Assembly: GCA_004193595.1 (NCBI GenBank)
Contig: RPGQ01000077.1
Span: 136,091 to 200,090 of the forward strand
Source: Desulfobacteraceae bacterium Eth-SRB2
GTDB lineage: Bacteria > Desulfobacterota > Desulfobacteria > Desulfobacterales > UBA11574
Reading direction: 5' to 3'
DNA: 64,000 nt
Every line of letters begins with the position of its first letter. Within the stretch, counting starts at the first letter, position 1. Position numbers and translations under genes: made by a program. This document shows, one piece after another, positions 49,694-61,031 of the stretch. The notes below the pieces were generated by a model that saw nothing but the letters and a program-made list of their open reading frames with translations, ran no database searches and was not told the origin of the DNA.

Positions 49694-52600
49694 TGAGTTT
49701 ACAATATTTTAATGATCAGGAGTTTTATTTTTCCTTAAAAAAATTTTTTAAAGATCTGAAAATCCCCGTTCATTATATGACCGAGCAGCCTGCTTTGGCC
49801 AAAGATATTATTTCAAATACCTTTAAGCCCCAAAATCCCGCTCACCAGATGATCGATGATGTTTATTTTTTAGGAATGGTGGATGACAGGGCCTTTAACA
49901 ATCAACCCTCTGCAATTGAAAGCGATCGATTAAAAGAAAAAGACTACGATGGACTTTTGATATTCGGCGTCTCCCTTGACCGGGAAGGCGGAAAGCTCCC
50001 GACACGAGGCCAAATGGCAAGAATAGTTAGCGACCAACCGGGAATTTCACTATACCCCGGTTGTCATTGTGTTTAAGTACTGCCGTTATATTTGGTTTTC
50101 AAACTGCGAAAGAATCCCTTACAAACAGGAAATTTCGAAGGTGAAAAGCCGGCAAAGCGTCCCGCCTGGCGATACTGACAATTTCAAATACCTACCGGCT
50201 TACTTCAAAGATACTGCAAAAAATTCAGCCATCCCTACTTCCCGGCAAAGGTCGTCAAATTAATTTTGGTTCACAGCCAACTACTGGTATGGAAGTTTCA
50301 GCGTTTCCCTGCTGAGCAAGCGTTTTTACCAGGATTTGTCCAACTGGTATTTCTAAATTCCTGGAGGCACGTCGAGTTCTGACGATGCGCACCGAAGTCG
50401 AAATGCGACCAGCGTCATCCGCCTGATAACCCGTTTGATGTTTGTCTGGTTCTTAAAAGAAAAGAAACTGGTCCCGGATGTGCTCTTTGACAAAGATGAG
50501 CTTGATGAACATCTGAATTACAAAGACTATAATGACAGCACCTATTACAAAGCGATTTTACAGAATCTTTTTTTTGCGACATTAAATACCAAAATGAAAA
50601 AGGATGATCCTGAAAGTCGCAAATTTGTCAATCGGCGGGTATTGGCATCTGTGGTTTTATGATACGAAAGATTTTAAAGACAAGAAATCGCGCCATTAAA
50701 CCAGTTTGAGACCATCCCTTTTTTAAACGGCGGACTTCCGGCTCGAAAACCTGATACTATAGCTCAGCCAACGAAACCTGTGATAGATCGCTTTCCCAAA
50801 CTGGCCGGTGTAATGAAAAGTGCGCTTCTGAAGCCGGACATTCTTCGGTGCTGAAGACCAGATCGATTTAAGCGATGTTTACGGAAGTAAAAAGCGGAAA
50901 AATGAATCCGTCAGAGGAATCATCCATATTTTAAATTCCTATAAATTCACTATCGCTGAAAATACGCCCATTGAAGAAGAAATCGCCCTTGACCCGGAGC
51001 TGTTGAGCAAGGTGTTTGAAAATTTGCTGGCCAGCTACAACCCGGAAACACGCACCACGGCACGCAAACAAACCGGGTCGTTTTACACACCCAGGGAAAT
51101 TGTCAACTACATGGTGGATGAATCCCTGATCGCCTACCTTGAAGACAAATTAATCAAATGTTATCAAAAGAAGTCCGGGCTTATTCCCAAAACGCCTCTG
51201 TCTCAGAAAAGCATGTTCGGTAAACAAAAACCAACACAAACCAAAATCACAGCTTCCGCTCCCAAGATATCCGATAAAGTAACAAAAGAGATCAACGACA
51301 AACTCCGCCATCTGCTTTCTTATACCGAGGAAGATCATCTTTTTTCCGATAGCGAAGTAAACGTCATCATGGCTGCCCTGGACGATGCCAAAATCCTGGA
51401 TCCGGCTTGCGGGTCCGGTGCTTTCCCCATGGGTATCTTGCACAAGATGGTGCATATTCTTTCTAAGCTCGATCCTCAAAACAAACAGTGGAAGCATCGG
51501 CAAATCGAAAACCAGACGCGGCAAATTAAGCAGGATGTCGCTTATGCAGAAAAGATCAAAGATAACAAAGCCAGACAAAAAGCATTGGATGAACTGGAAG
51601 AACGGCTGACCACGGTTAACGATGCTTTTGATACCAATGAACTGGATTTCGGCCGAAAACTCTATCTGATCGAAAACTGCATCTTCGGCGTAGATATCCA
51701 GCCCATTGCCGTGCAGATTGCAAAACTCCGTTTTTTTATTTCACTGATTGTCGATCAAATCATTGATGAAAATAAGGAAAACCTGGGGATTATACCTCTC
51801 CCGAACCTTGAGACCAAATTTGTTGCAGCCAATACGCTGATTGGTGCCGGAAAAAGGCCAGGGATCAATTTCAAAAAACCCAAAATCACTAAAAGGAAAG
51901 AACTGGCCAAAGTGTTGAATTCATCTTTCAGCCCGGACAATTCAACAATTGATAAAGAAAAAATAAGCAGGCAAATAGATGAAAATCTAAGAAATGAAAT
52001 CGCCGAACTTTTAAAAAAGGACGGTTTTGCCTCTGATCTTACCAAAAAACTGGCCCATTGGAATCCTTACGATCAAAACACATTTGCTGATTTTTTTGAT
52101 ATGGAGTGGATGTTCGGAGTGAAAGATGGTTTTGATATCGTTATTATGGAAATCCTCCGTATGGAGTAAAATTTAGTTCCGAAGAGAAAAAGCTTTATAA
52201 TTCTTTATTTAGACATCAAGAATATCAACTTGATAGCTATCTCTTATTTTTAGAGAAAGGTGTTCAATTAGTTAGGGCCGGTGCTGGCATTACATATATA
52301 ATTCCCAACCCGTGGCTAACGAACCTTAAATTAAAAAAAATTAGGAGATATATGTCCAACGAAGTCACAGTATCTGGAATAACGCATTATATGCGAAAAG
52401 TATTTGATGCAGTTGTTGATAACGAAGTCGTTTTTCTAAAAAAATCCAAACCCAATAATAATATTGTAAACATAATAATTTATCAGGATAAAGATAAGTT
52501 CGATAAGTTTCAAACGGCAATCCACCCAAATACAAAACCTGTTTACCGGGATATGCGCAATGCCTGGCAGCAGGAACAAGTTCCAGCGTCGTTTTGCGTT

Positions 52601-53243
52601 CGAAGCGCCGGCAGCGAAAAATGGTATATGTTTGAAACATAAAGCGCTGTGCCGAAAATTTTCCTCTGCCAAAAGCGCAGCGAAAGTTTGAAAATCTCTG
52701 CTGTTAAAACTTCTGCATCAGAAGCGTATTTAAACCGGTTACATACTGCCAATTCTTTTATGAAAGAAAAATTCAAGCATATTTTCAACGTTCCTTAACA
52801 ACTTCCAGTTTTGCCTCGAAATGAATAATATGCATGTAATTCACTCAAGAAGTAATGAATTTAATTTGAAATATATGCTTGGTTTAATTAATTCAAATTT
52901 ATTGAATTTTTATTATCATAGTCTTAACCCTGAAATGGGAGAAGCTCTTGCAGAAGTAAAAAAAGAAAACGTCGAAAAATTAATTATAAAGAAAGCGAGT
53001 GACAAAAAGAAGAAAGGGATTATCGGTATAGTTGACAAAGTTCTAACCACCAAAAAATCAAACCCTTTAGCCGACACAATCGCTCTCGAAACCGAAATTG
53101 ACGCCCACGTTGCCCATCTTTACAATTTGACAGAAGAAGAATACGCGCTGGTTTTGAAAGAAACGAACTGCCCGACCCGTCTCCGTGGCAGACATTGGGC
53201 TAAACGTATATCGCGATATAGCTTGAAAACAAATGACAAATGA
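49693..53243 (+). pseudogene. Type IIG (Eco57I-like) restriction-modification enzyme (several frameshifts)
   Basis: HQMIDDVYFLGMVDD N-terminal region; TARKQTGSFYTPREIVNYMV; ILDPACGSGAFPMGIL; FGVDIQPIAVQIAKLRFFISLI; C-terminal LNPEMGEALAEVKKENVEKLII. Confidence 0.8.
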
Positions 53244-54375
53244 CTACCAAACCGTTCTATCGAATAGCGAAAGACCAGAAATTTATGATGACGGTACAGG
53301 AATTGAGCCTGAAATAACAGAAAGTGATGATCAGATCACGGAGCCATTTGACCCCACACTGATTCGAGTAGAAACAAAACCGCTTTCGATGGATCTTTTA
53401 ATTTCCAGAATACGTGAAGGGGAAATTAATTTAATGCCGGATTTTCAGCGTAAGGCAGGAATTTGGAGCGATGCTGCACAAAGCCGCCTGATTGAATCTA
53501 TGCTTATACGCATTCCTCTGCCAGCCTTTTACATGGACGCTTCAGATGAGGATGAATGGCTGGTTGTTGACGGGCTAAAGGCTGACAGCAATTAATCGGT
53601 TCGTTATAGAAAAAGAACTTAAATTATCCGGCCTGGAATTTCTTCATCATCTAAGCGGGATGGGCTTTAATAAACTACCAAGGAATTTTAGGCGACGGAT
53701 CAAGGAAACCCAGGTCACTGTATATCTCATAGAAAAAGATACACCACCCGAAGTGAAGTTCAACATTTTCAAACGAATCAATACCGGAGGCCTGCCGCTT
53801 TCTTCCCAGGAGATCAGACATGCTCTCAACCAGGGGGCCGCAACCAGGATTTTAAAAAAACTTGCCGGCTCTGATGAATTTAAAAAGGCAACCGATTACG
53901 GAATTCGGGATCACAGAATGGCTGCTCAGGAATGCGTTCTTCGTTTTATGGCATTTACTTTAAAACCATACACCAGCTACAAATCTTCCGATTTTGACGG
54001 TTTCCTCAATTCTGCCATGGTGGCTATTAACAAGAAACCGGATGATGAGCTTAAAAAAAACTGGCAAGGATTCTTTCTGCTGCTGGTAATGCTTCCCGGG
54101 ATATTTTTGGCAACTATGCACCTGAAACAAGTTAAAATAAAAATAAAATGCCTGGCGAAACCCTATTAATAAAGCATTATTTGAAGCCTGGACGGTAAAC
54201 CTCAGCAGCCTTAATGACGATCAGCTTACAGAGTTAAAGCAAAAAAAGAACGAGCTGATTAATGGTTTTATAGATCTTATGAACGGTAGTAGTGGTTTCG
54301 ATAGCGCTATTTCCCAAGGTACAGTAATGTTGCAAAGGTTAAACTTCGTTTTTCTGAAATATCCAAACTCATCCA
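53233..54375 (+). pseudogene. DUF262 (GmrSD/ParB-like N-terminal) protein, frameshifted
   Basis: LISRIREGEINLMPDFQRKAGIWSDAAQSRLIESMLIRIPLPAFYMD...WLVVDGL / LTAINRFVI...FNIFKRINTGGLPLSSQEIRHAL. Confidence 0.8.
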
Positions 54376-54387
54376 AGAGGTGTTATC

Positions 54388-55487
54388 ATGATTCGATTTA
54401 TACGTATGGAAAACTTTAAATGCTTTGAGACACAAAAGATCGAATTAGGGGCATTAACGTTGCTTTCCGGGCTAAATGGTATGGGGAAATCTACAATACT
54501 ACAGGCGCTTTTGCTGTTACGTCAATCCTATCAGCAAGGGTTGTTACAAAAAACAGGTTTGTCTTTAAATGGCGATCTCGTCAGGATTGGAACCGCCCAG
54601 GATGCTCTTTTTGAAGATGCAAAAGAGGAAAAAATAGGATTTGAGATAGGCATGGCAAACGGGAATAAAGGAAAGTGGCGATTTAACTACAATGAAGAAG
54701 CTGATGTTTTGGATCTCGACCAGCACCCTTCAAACGGTAATATTTATCGATCAAGTCTCTTTGAAGACGATTTTCATTATCTTCAGGCTGAGCGGCTCGG
54801 TCCTCGAAGATTTCGGTAAAACGTCTGCTCGGCAATAAGCAAACATAGCAGACAGGTACCAGAGGAGAGTTTGCCGCGCTAATCTTCGCCTTTATGGTAC
54901 TCTCAAATGAGTCGCTTGCACACCCAATGGCAGAATCTTGAAACTGCATCAGGCTAGCTACGTTGGAAGAAACTGTCCGCATTACGTGTATCCATCTTGC
55001 CTTGCATAAAGGCATGGACTTAGTAAATCTTGAGTACTCATTTATTACCGGCAAGCATGTAAGCAACAATTTCCGATCAACAAATGTCGGATTCGGACTT
55101 ACTTATACACTCCCTGTTATTGTTGCATTGCTTGCATCAGTCCAAGGGGCGTTAATAATGATAGAAAACCCCGAAGCGCACCTCCATCCTGAAGGTCAGG
55201 TCCGCATCGGAGAACTTATGGCACTTGCTGCACGCTGTGGGATACAAGTTGTCGTCGAATCGCACAGCGATCACATACTCAATGGCATTCGGCTCGCTGT
55301 TTATAACCATAAAATTGCGCCTGACAAAGTCATGCTTCACTATTTTGAACGAAAGGAAATTAATCAGGGAAAAACAACTGTTGTTACTCCAACAATAGAT
55401 CAAAACGGGAGAATAGACAGGTGGCCTGACGGCTTTTTCGATGTATGGGATAAATGTCTTGAAACTTTATTAACACCAAAAACCTAA
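54388..55487 (+). pseudogene. AAA15-type ATPase with DUF3696-like C-terminus (frameshift ~54820-54960)
   Basis: MIRFIRMENFKCFETQKIELGALTLLSGLNGMGKSTILQALLLLRQSY...; GFGLTYTLPVIVALLASVQGALIMIENPEAHLHPEGQVRIGELMALAARCGIQVVVESHSDHILNGIRLAV. Confidence 0.85.
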
Positions 55488-55500
55488 AAGGAGTTTCAGA

Positions 55501-56440
55501 TGGATCTTGGAATGGTATTCAACGAGTTGTCCATTGATCTCTGCAAAAAGATGTCCAAGAAGCACGGCAATGGATGGTCGTATTTCTATCAATACACTCG
55601 ATCAGCGTCGGTTGCTGGTGTCAACTTCGTGTTTTGAGGTGGACGCATAATCGATGAACAGCACATTGCCCACTTTGAATTTCATCCTTTAGCGAGATGG
55701 CGCAACGATGAGACGTCGATCTGGAGGCTAGAAGGTATTTCTCGTGATCTCTCATTTCTCATCACCCTCAGTTGACGACCTTCCTGAAATTAAAACGATA
55801 TGTCAGTCTTCAGGATTTTTCGCGACGTACGGTCGTATTATTTTGGAATAGCTTTATCTCTTGAAAGCCTCAATTAGCCTGCTACCGCCCTCGAAAGATC
55901 AGCGAACATGATTGATATAAACCCAATGGCTTGATGATATAGATTTAATGTCCCAATGTGTACAGATTCCACATGCATCAACTCTTTCATGTTGGATGGG
56001 CCTGCATCGGATTGAAAATAGACTGAAGCCGGTGTTCAAAATGGCGGAAGACCTTTTGAATCGAAGAGAAGAGCTGTTTTCCAATTTAATTTTTTGTAAA
56101 TCATGTAGCAAAACATTCTTCCGTTACAACCTGGTGATCCCTATTTAGGACAAACTCGTTAAGCGGCTTTGAACTTCAAACTTATTGTTCAGCTTTGAAT
56201 GAAGGAGCCTTATTAATCTTGATAATCTTCCCTTTAAGGCAACTCGTTGAAAGCGAATCAACAATGCAAACATAGCAAAGATAGGAACTCTCTTTAATTG
56301 CCACGGTGAAAAAGGAAATCACTTTACTTGGCACGGTCGGATGACACCCGGAGCATGGCGAATATATTTTGATCCGACTATAGGCCTGGAATGATGCGAA
56401 TAGGGCAGGCTCCGTTATCGACAGTCACCGATCCGACATA
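55501..56440 (+). pseudogene. Third gene of the DUF262/AAA module, heavily frameshifted
   Basis: Same protein as 46682-47623 in broken frames (MDLGMVFNELSID...; YTRS AS; MSQCVQIPHAS; NRREELFSNLIF). Confidence 0.65.
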
Positions 56441-59268
56441 GTTAATCGATAAGGACAACGTTGTTAATCGATCCTATAGTTGGTCTGGCGGGATGGAAAA
56501 AGTAAAAATACCTGCTGATCAAATCGAAATCCGTGAAGATCAGGCCAAATACGAATCGCTAAAATGAAATATTACAAGATTGTGATCGAACGAAATTTCG
56601 ACATGCCAAAACAATTTCCCTATGATGTACTTTTAGAACTCAACCGCGAAAGGAAAAGATGCCAGCTTCCAAAATGAACTGCCCGAAAAGTGCATGGAAT
56701 GTCAAATCAAATGCGTCACTATCATAGAAATTGTAAATTTTGTCGTGAGTTGGAATTTCAGGAATCGGCTCTTTATGTGAATTCGAACCGATGTTATCTA
56801 GATAGGTCAGGTTTTGAAATCGTCATGCTCTTTCAGCCTATGCCTCTAAACTTGTGGTCCATCAAAACAAAGGGTTTGTAAGTGATTATGAAGTTCCCGC
56901 GAAAAAATTAAGGAAGTTCTTCTTGGATTTACTCAATTCTGATTAAGATTAAATATGAAAAGGCCTTTAGCTTCCATAGAAATTAGGCTGTGACCTGACG
57001 GCGTATACGTTCAACTCAAAATACCATTTGCCCCTGTAATACCGTGTCCCCTCAGAAGATCTGTTTTTAGCCCTGCCAATAACTTCCAAGTTTTGATTTG
57101 TTAGTGATACCTTCCCTGAGGTGCGAACGCCGGGCTTTGTGGATCTGCTCCCCATCTTGGCACCGGACCATGTACACTTATATGTAGAATCGGATGGCGA
57201 GTTTTCCATAGAGGAATCAGTCTTCACAGAATTCTAAACCAATTCTCCAACGATGCCATAATACTAAGAAATTCTTCATTAAGAGATAAGATTAGTGGGA
57301 GACGCTCGAGATCTGATAAAGATAGCGATTTTGTAGAAACGATAGGGTGATAGCGGAATGAAACTAAATAGCCAATAAAAATAAACATAAATTCCTTCCA
57401 CCAATGGCTATTCATGCCTCTTAAAATATCCTTTTCAGGCGTTATCTCAACTTGTTCCCAACCCCAGAGACATTAAAAGCAACAATGCGCAAACAGCGAA
57501 TAAATTATATTTGCTACTGCCGGTGCCGATATGGTATGTTACATTTCCTCGGAATTACCTGTAATGGAAACGATTCCGGTTTTATCATGCGGCTTTAATA
57601 TGTAAAAATGAGGAATGCGGGTTAGTATACCTCTTTGCCCCCCAGCACCAAAAATAGAAAATGAACTGAAAAATTTGCTCCCGCAATCTGTTTGTGGAAA
57701 CATATAGAGACTCCGAGGACTATCTTCGGGAGACGAGGCGAATATTTTGAATCGTTTTGCTCCTCATTAGCAATATTTGCCGTCTACCAGGATGTTCGCT
57801 TGACAGATCAATCGAATGGCAAACGGCAAAACCACTGCATATGATGAAAAGCGACTTTTATTCCGACAAACTCTCAAAGATAGAGAGAACAGCTATTGAG
57901 AGGTTGTCGGTCATTTGATTGGTGGTATTGGATGCAAACTTCATTTATCTGTGCTTCGATGAGCTTTTCTCTTTAACCGAAGTTGTCACCGTATCTTCAC
58001 CATGATTTACTGCTTATCCTGAGGCTGGTGCTTCCACGGGAGGATATAAACAGCGCCGAACTGAGTGGTTTTTATCAATCACGAAACCGGGGAACATCGA
58101 GTGGAAAGTTCTGGTGATCCGGCACCGCCGGTATTATTACTTCAGTACGGCTATGGCAGAACTGGTTAAATGGTATAACGATACCATCCTGTTCATTCCC
58201 TGGCCGCCGCTGGTTGCTTTCACCGATTTGTTTCGATTTCTGTCCATCTTCAATTTTCCAGGATGGCAATGGAAGGCTCTTCGGACGGCTCCCTTTATAC
58301 CGGTTTTATTACAGTCAAAGATAACATTTTAACGGCATCAGCCTTGTTGCCGCTGACCGCCATATTGAACAAAACCGCCTCGCTATTATACCGTTTCGCA
58401 TCAAATGTTCGGCCGGTGTTTTGCGATTCCCAATACTATAAATTTTGGAACCGTTGGCTGGTTTCATCGCCATTAAATCTCCCCGGCTGACGCTGAAATT
58501 CCGCCAGAAACATACAAACTTCTACAGAAGCTTTCCGAATCGCTGGCTGTTTTGCTGCTTTAAAGCCAGGCGGAGAAGCGTTTGAGTAGTTGATATCGTA
58601 ATCTTGAGACAGGCTCTTAATGCCGGATAATATGCAATATGCGCTGAATACGCTAACCAAACAAGATTTTCTCCAACTGCTTGACGAGGTGAGCGGAAGC
58701 CGTTATCAGCTTTGTTTTAAGGAAAACAACGTGGAGTAAAAGTACACTCATTCATCTTCGTGAAGTTATATGCGGTATATAATATGAAAAACTGACGCAA
58801 AAGGTTAAGACAAAGAAGCCACTTCGAACAGGATCACCATTTAATCCGCGTAAAAGGGTGAACGGCTGTATAAATTTTCGCCTTCATCCCACAGCCGGGC
58901 GTCATTATCATTTTGAGCATCGAATTTCCTTTGACTAAGGAAAAATTAGCGGCATGTTGAAATGGTCAGCCATAATTTCAAAAATCAAAAAGGGGGTAAT
59001 CGCAAAGCTCGATTACCGTTCCTTTAAAATTTCCGCAAAAGAACAATTCAGTTGAAATTGTTCAAAATGTTAGGGATGAAGACCAATACTGGTCCTGATG
59101 AGTTTGAGGAACTGATCTTCTGGTTTCGACAATCGATGAACAAATCGAATTTCTAAAACGTCGGGATAGGGTAGATACAATGTATATTACCTAAGCCCTG
59201 TATGACTTTTTCGAAAGAGATAATTTTTCAATACTCATAATGCCATATTGATATACATATTCACTGTT
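55512..59268. repeat. Large inverted duplication, arm 2 (error-rich/decayed)
   Basis: Reverse-complement match to 43848-47623 with many small indels. Confidence 0.85.
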
Positions 59269-59406
59269 AGAGATATTGATCTACCTAAACATCGCATATG
59301 TCATAGATAATGTCCAGCCCTTTCTGACATTTTTTCAGTATCTTATATCACATTTGAACGAAACTGAAATCTTTCATAATATTTGGTCCGCACAGGTCGA
59401 AATCTT

Positions 59407-59610
59407 TCACTCCACCGGATATTTACACATCATCAATTCTTCCCGAAATAATGAAAGATTTACCCAAGAGGTAAAAGGAAAGCGAACTTCTTTATTGGAT
59501 TTCATTTTAATATAAACAACATCTACATCCCCAATAGAAATAGTAATTTTTTTAATATCTTCCTTATTAACCTGATACGTAACATCGTCATTCGTTATAC
59601 ATGTAATCAT
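59407..59610 (-). CDS. Small hypothetical protein
   Basis: MITCITNDDVTYQVNKEDIKKITISIGDVDVVYIKMKSNKEVRFPFTSW; no family recognised. Confidence 0.35.
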   Translation of the reverse strand: MITCITNDDVTYQVNKEDIKKITISIGDVDVVYIKMKSNKEVRFPFTSWVNLSLFREELMMCKYPVE

Positions 59611-59837
59611 GTCTTTTGAAATTATTGTCTTGAACTCTTTTGGGTATATTATCCTGTATCCAAATGAAATCCCACTACCGAAAATGCAAGACCTACCGTT
59701 AAACCGAGTAGTGGTCCAGCCTCTACACCGTCAATAATAATGCCAAAGCCGGAAACCAAAGCAATCGGGACACCTAACCAACAAACCCCGCAGTTAGCGC
59801 GATTTGCCTTTTATTAATGGGTGTTTAATGATGGAGC

Positions 59838-60350
59838 ATGATTAACGGTCCGCCTTCGCTGAAAAGCTATGGCGCGACAAGGAGGTGCATCATGCTCCAT
59901 GGGTATTGCAGCCAGTTTCTTGCATACTGTGAGTTGGCCGATTTCTTGGCGCGTTCTATCCAGACTTTAACCATCAGGCTCAACGAATTAGCAAACTTTC
60001 TAAAAATACAGAGAATTCGGTCTGTTAAAAAGGTTCGTTATCGGCATCTCATCGATTTTACAGCCGACAACAATGCCCCCTCAATTCATATCACAAAATC
60101 CCGGGTTTGGGCCCTAAGGCAATTTTACCATTTTTTGACGCTTCACCGGATCATACCTGAAAATATCGCCACCGGTATACCATATCCAAAAATCGAAAAA
60201 CGGTGCCACAGTTTCTCACACAAGATGAATATAAGCTTTTAATTCGCCACTTAAGTGAACGGGCAGATTCATCTATGGGACTGAGAAATCTAATCATAAT
60301 AATGCTGCATATAACCACAGTTCAAGGTTTTGTTGAGACATTAAATAGCT
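59838..60350 (+). pseudogene. Truncated tyrosine recombinase/phage-integrase family (N-terminal SAM-like domain)
   Basis: LTIRLNELANFLKIQRIRSVKKVRYRHLIDFTADNNAPSIHITKSRVWALRQFYHFLTLHRIIPENIATGIPYPKIEK, then frame-shifted QFLTQDEYKLLIRHLSERADSSMGLRNLIIIMLHIT; catalytic R/HxxR/Y region missing. Confidence 0.65.
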
Positions 60351-60400
60351 GATATTAAACTAAAAAATGTTTTAATTCACTATTCAAGACGCGACACCAT

Positions 60401-60961
60401 TCACACGTCAGCTCCAGTGATTTTGTTAGGAATTTTGTATTCTATTTCGATAAAAGCAAGACCGTCCCTACTTCGGTAACCTAAAAAGGCTTCTTTGAAA
60501 TAACCCTTATCGTTTTCAAAAGAGCATGAATCTAATTCCGATGACATAGAATCCCATGTAGATTGATCAAATAAAGGATCTCTTTCAGTCAAAACCAAAA
60601 TACCTTGACCATATTTTTCGTACCATTTCTCATATGAATCTTTAGATAATTTCATATCCATTGTGGCAATAAAGGCTGCCGAAACTCTTTTATCAGGCTC
60701 GAAGATGGGATGTTCTTGTCGTTCATAAGGTGTTTCCCCTGGAGTAACAGCGGATCTTTCTTCTCTAGCTTCCTCCCAGCTTCTGTAAATGTCAGCATGC
60801 TCGATCCAAATAACTTTGTCTTTATCTCGAGCCAGTGCATCAGGTGGTTCGGGTTTTTCGAATGCTTTGAATTCTGTCCTATGTTTCGAGTTATACCATG
60901 ATAGGAATTGATCAATGACGGCATCCTCATGGCTTTGTTGTATCTTTTCCCTTGGTTTCAT
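60401..60961 (-). CDS. Hypothetical cassette protein (PD-(D/E)XK-like?)
   Basis: 186 aa: FEKPEPPDALARDKDKVIWIEHADIYRSWEEARE; starts 10 nt after attC-like site. Confidence 0.6.
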   Translation of the reverse strand: MKPREKIQQSHEDAVIDQFLSWYNSKHRTEFKAFEKPEPPDALARDKDKVIWIEHADIYRSWEEAREERSAVTPGETPYERQEHPIFEPDKRVSAAFIATMDMKLSKDSYEKWYEKYGQGILVLTERDPLFDQSTWDSMSSELDSCSFENDKGYFKEAFLGYRSRDGLAFIEIEYKIPNKITGADV

Positions 60962-60970
60962 AATTTCTAT

Positions 60971-61031
60971 TCCTAACCAACATGAGAGGCGCGCGGTTTT
61001 TTGCGCGTCCTACTCAATGCCGAGGTTAGGA
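60971..61031 (-). other. attC-like recombination site 3
   Basis: Minus strand TCCTAACCTCGGCATTGAGTAGGACGCGCAAAAAACCGCGCGCCTCTCATGTTGGTTAGGA: matched R''/R' cores TCCTAAC/GTTAGGA with imperfect stem; overlaps upstream gene stop. Confidence 0.8.

Noticed and set aside
59838-60350. Recombinase fragment as the integron integrase IntI
   Set aside because: Sequence is a generic tyrosine recombinase N-terminal region, lies at the distal end of the array in the wrong arrangement, and lacks any visible IntI-specific insertion or catalytic domain.
60300-60400. A fourth attC after the last cassette gene
   Set aside because: Only a weak GTCTCAAC/GTTATAT pair with no convincing stem; not enough to claim.
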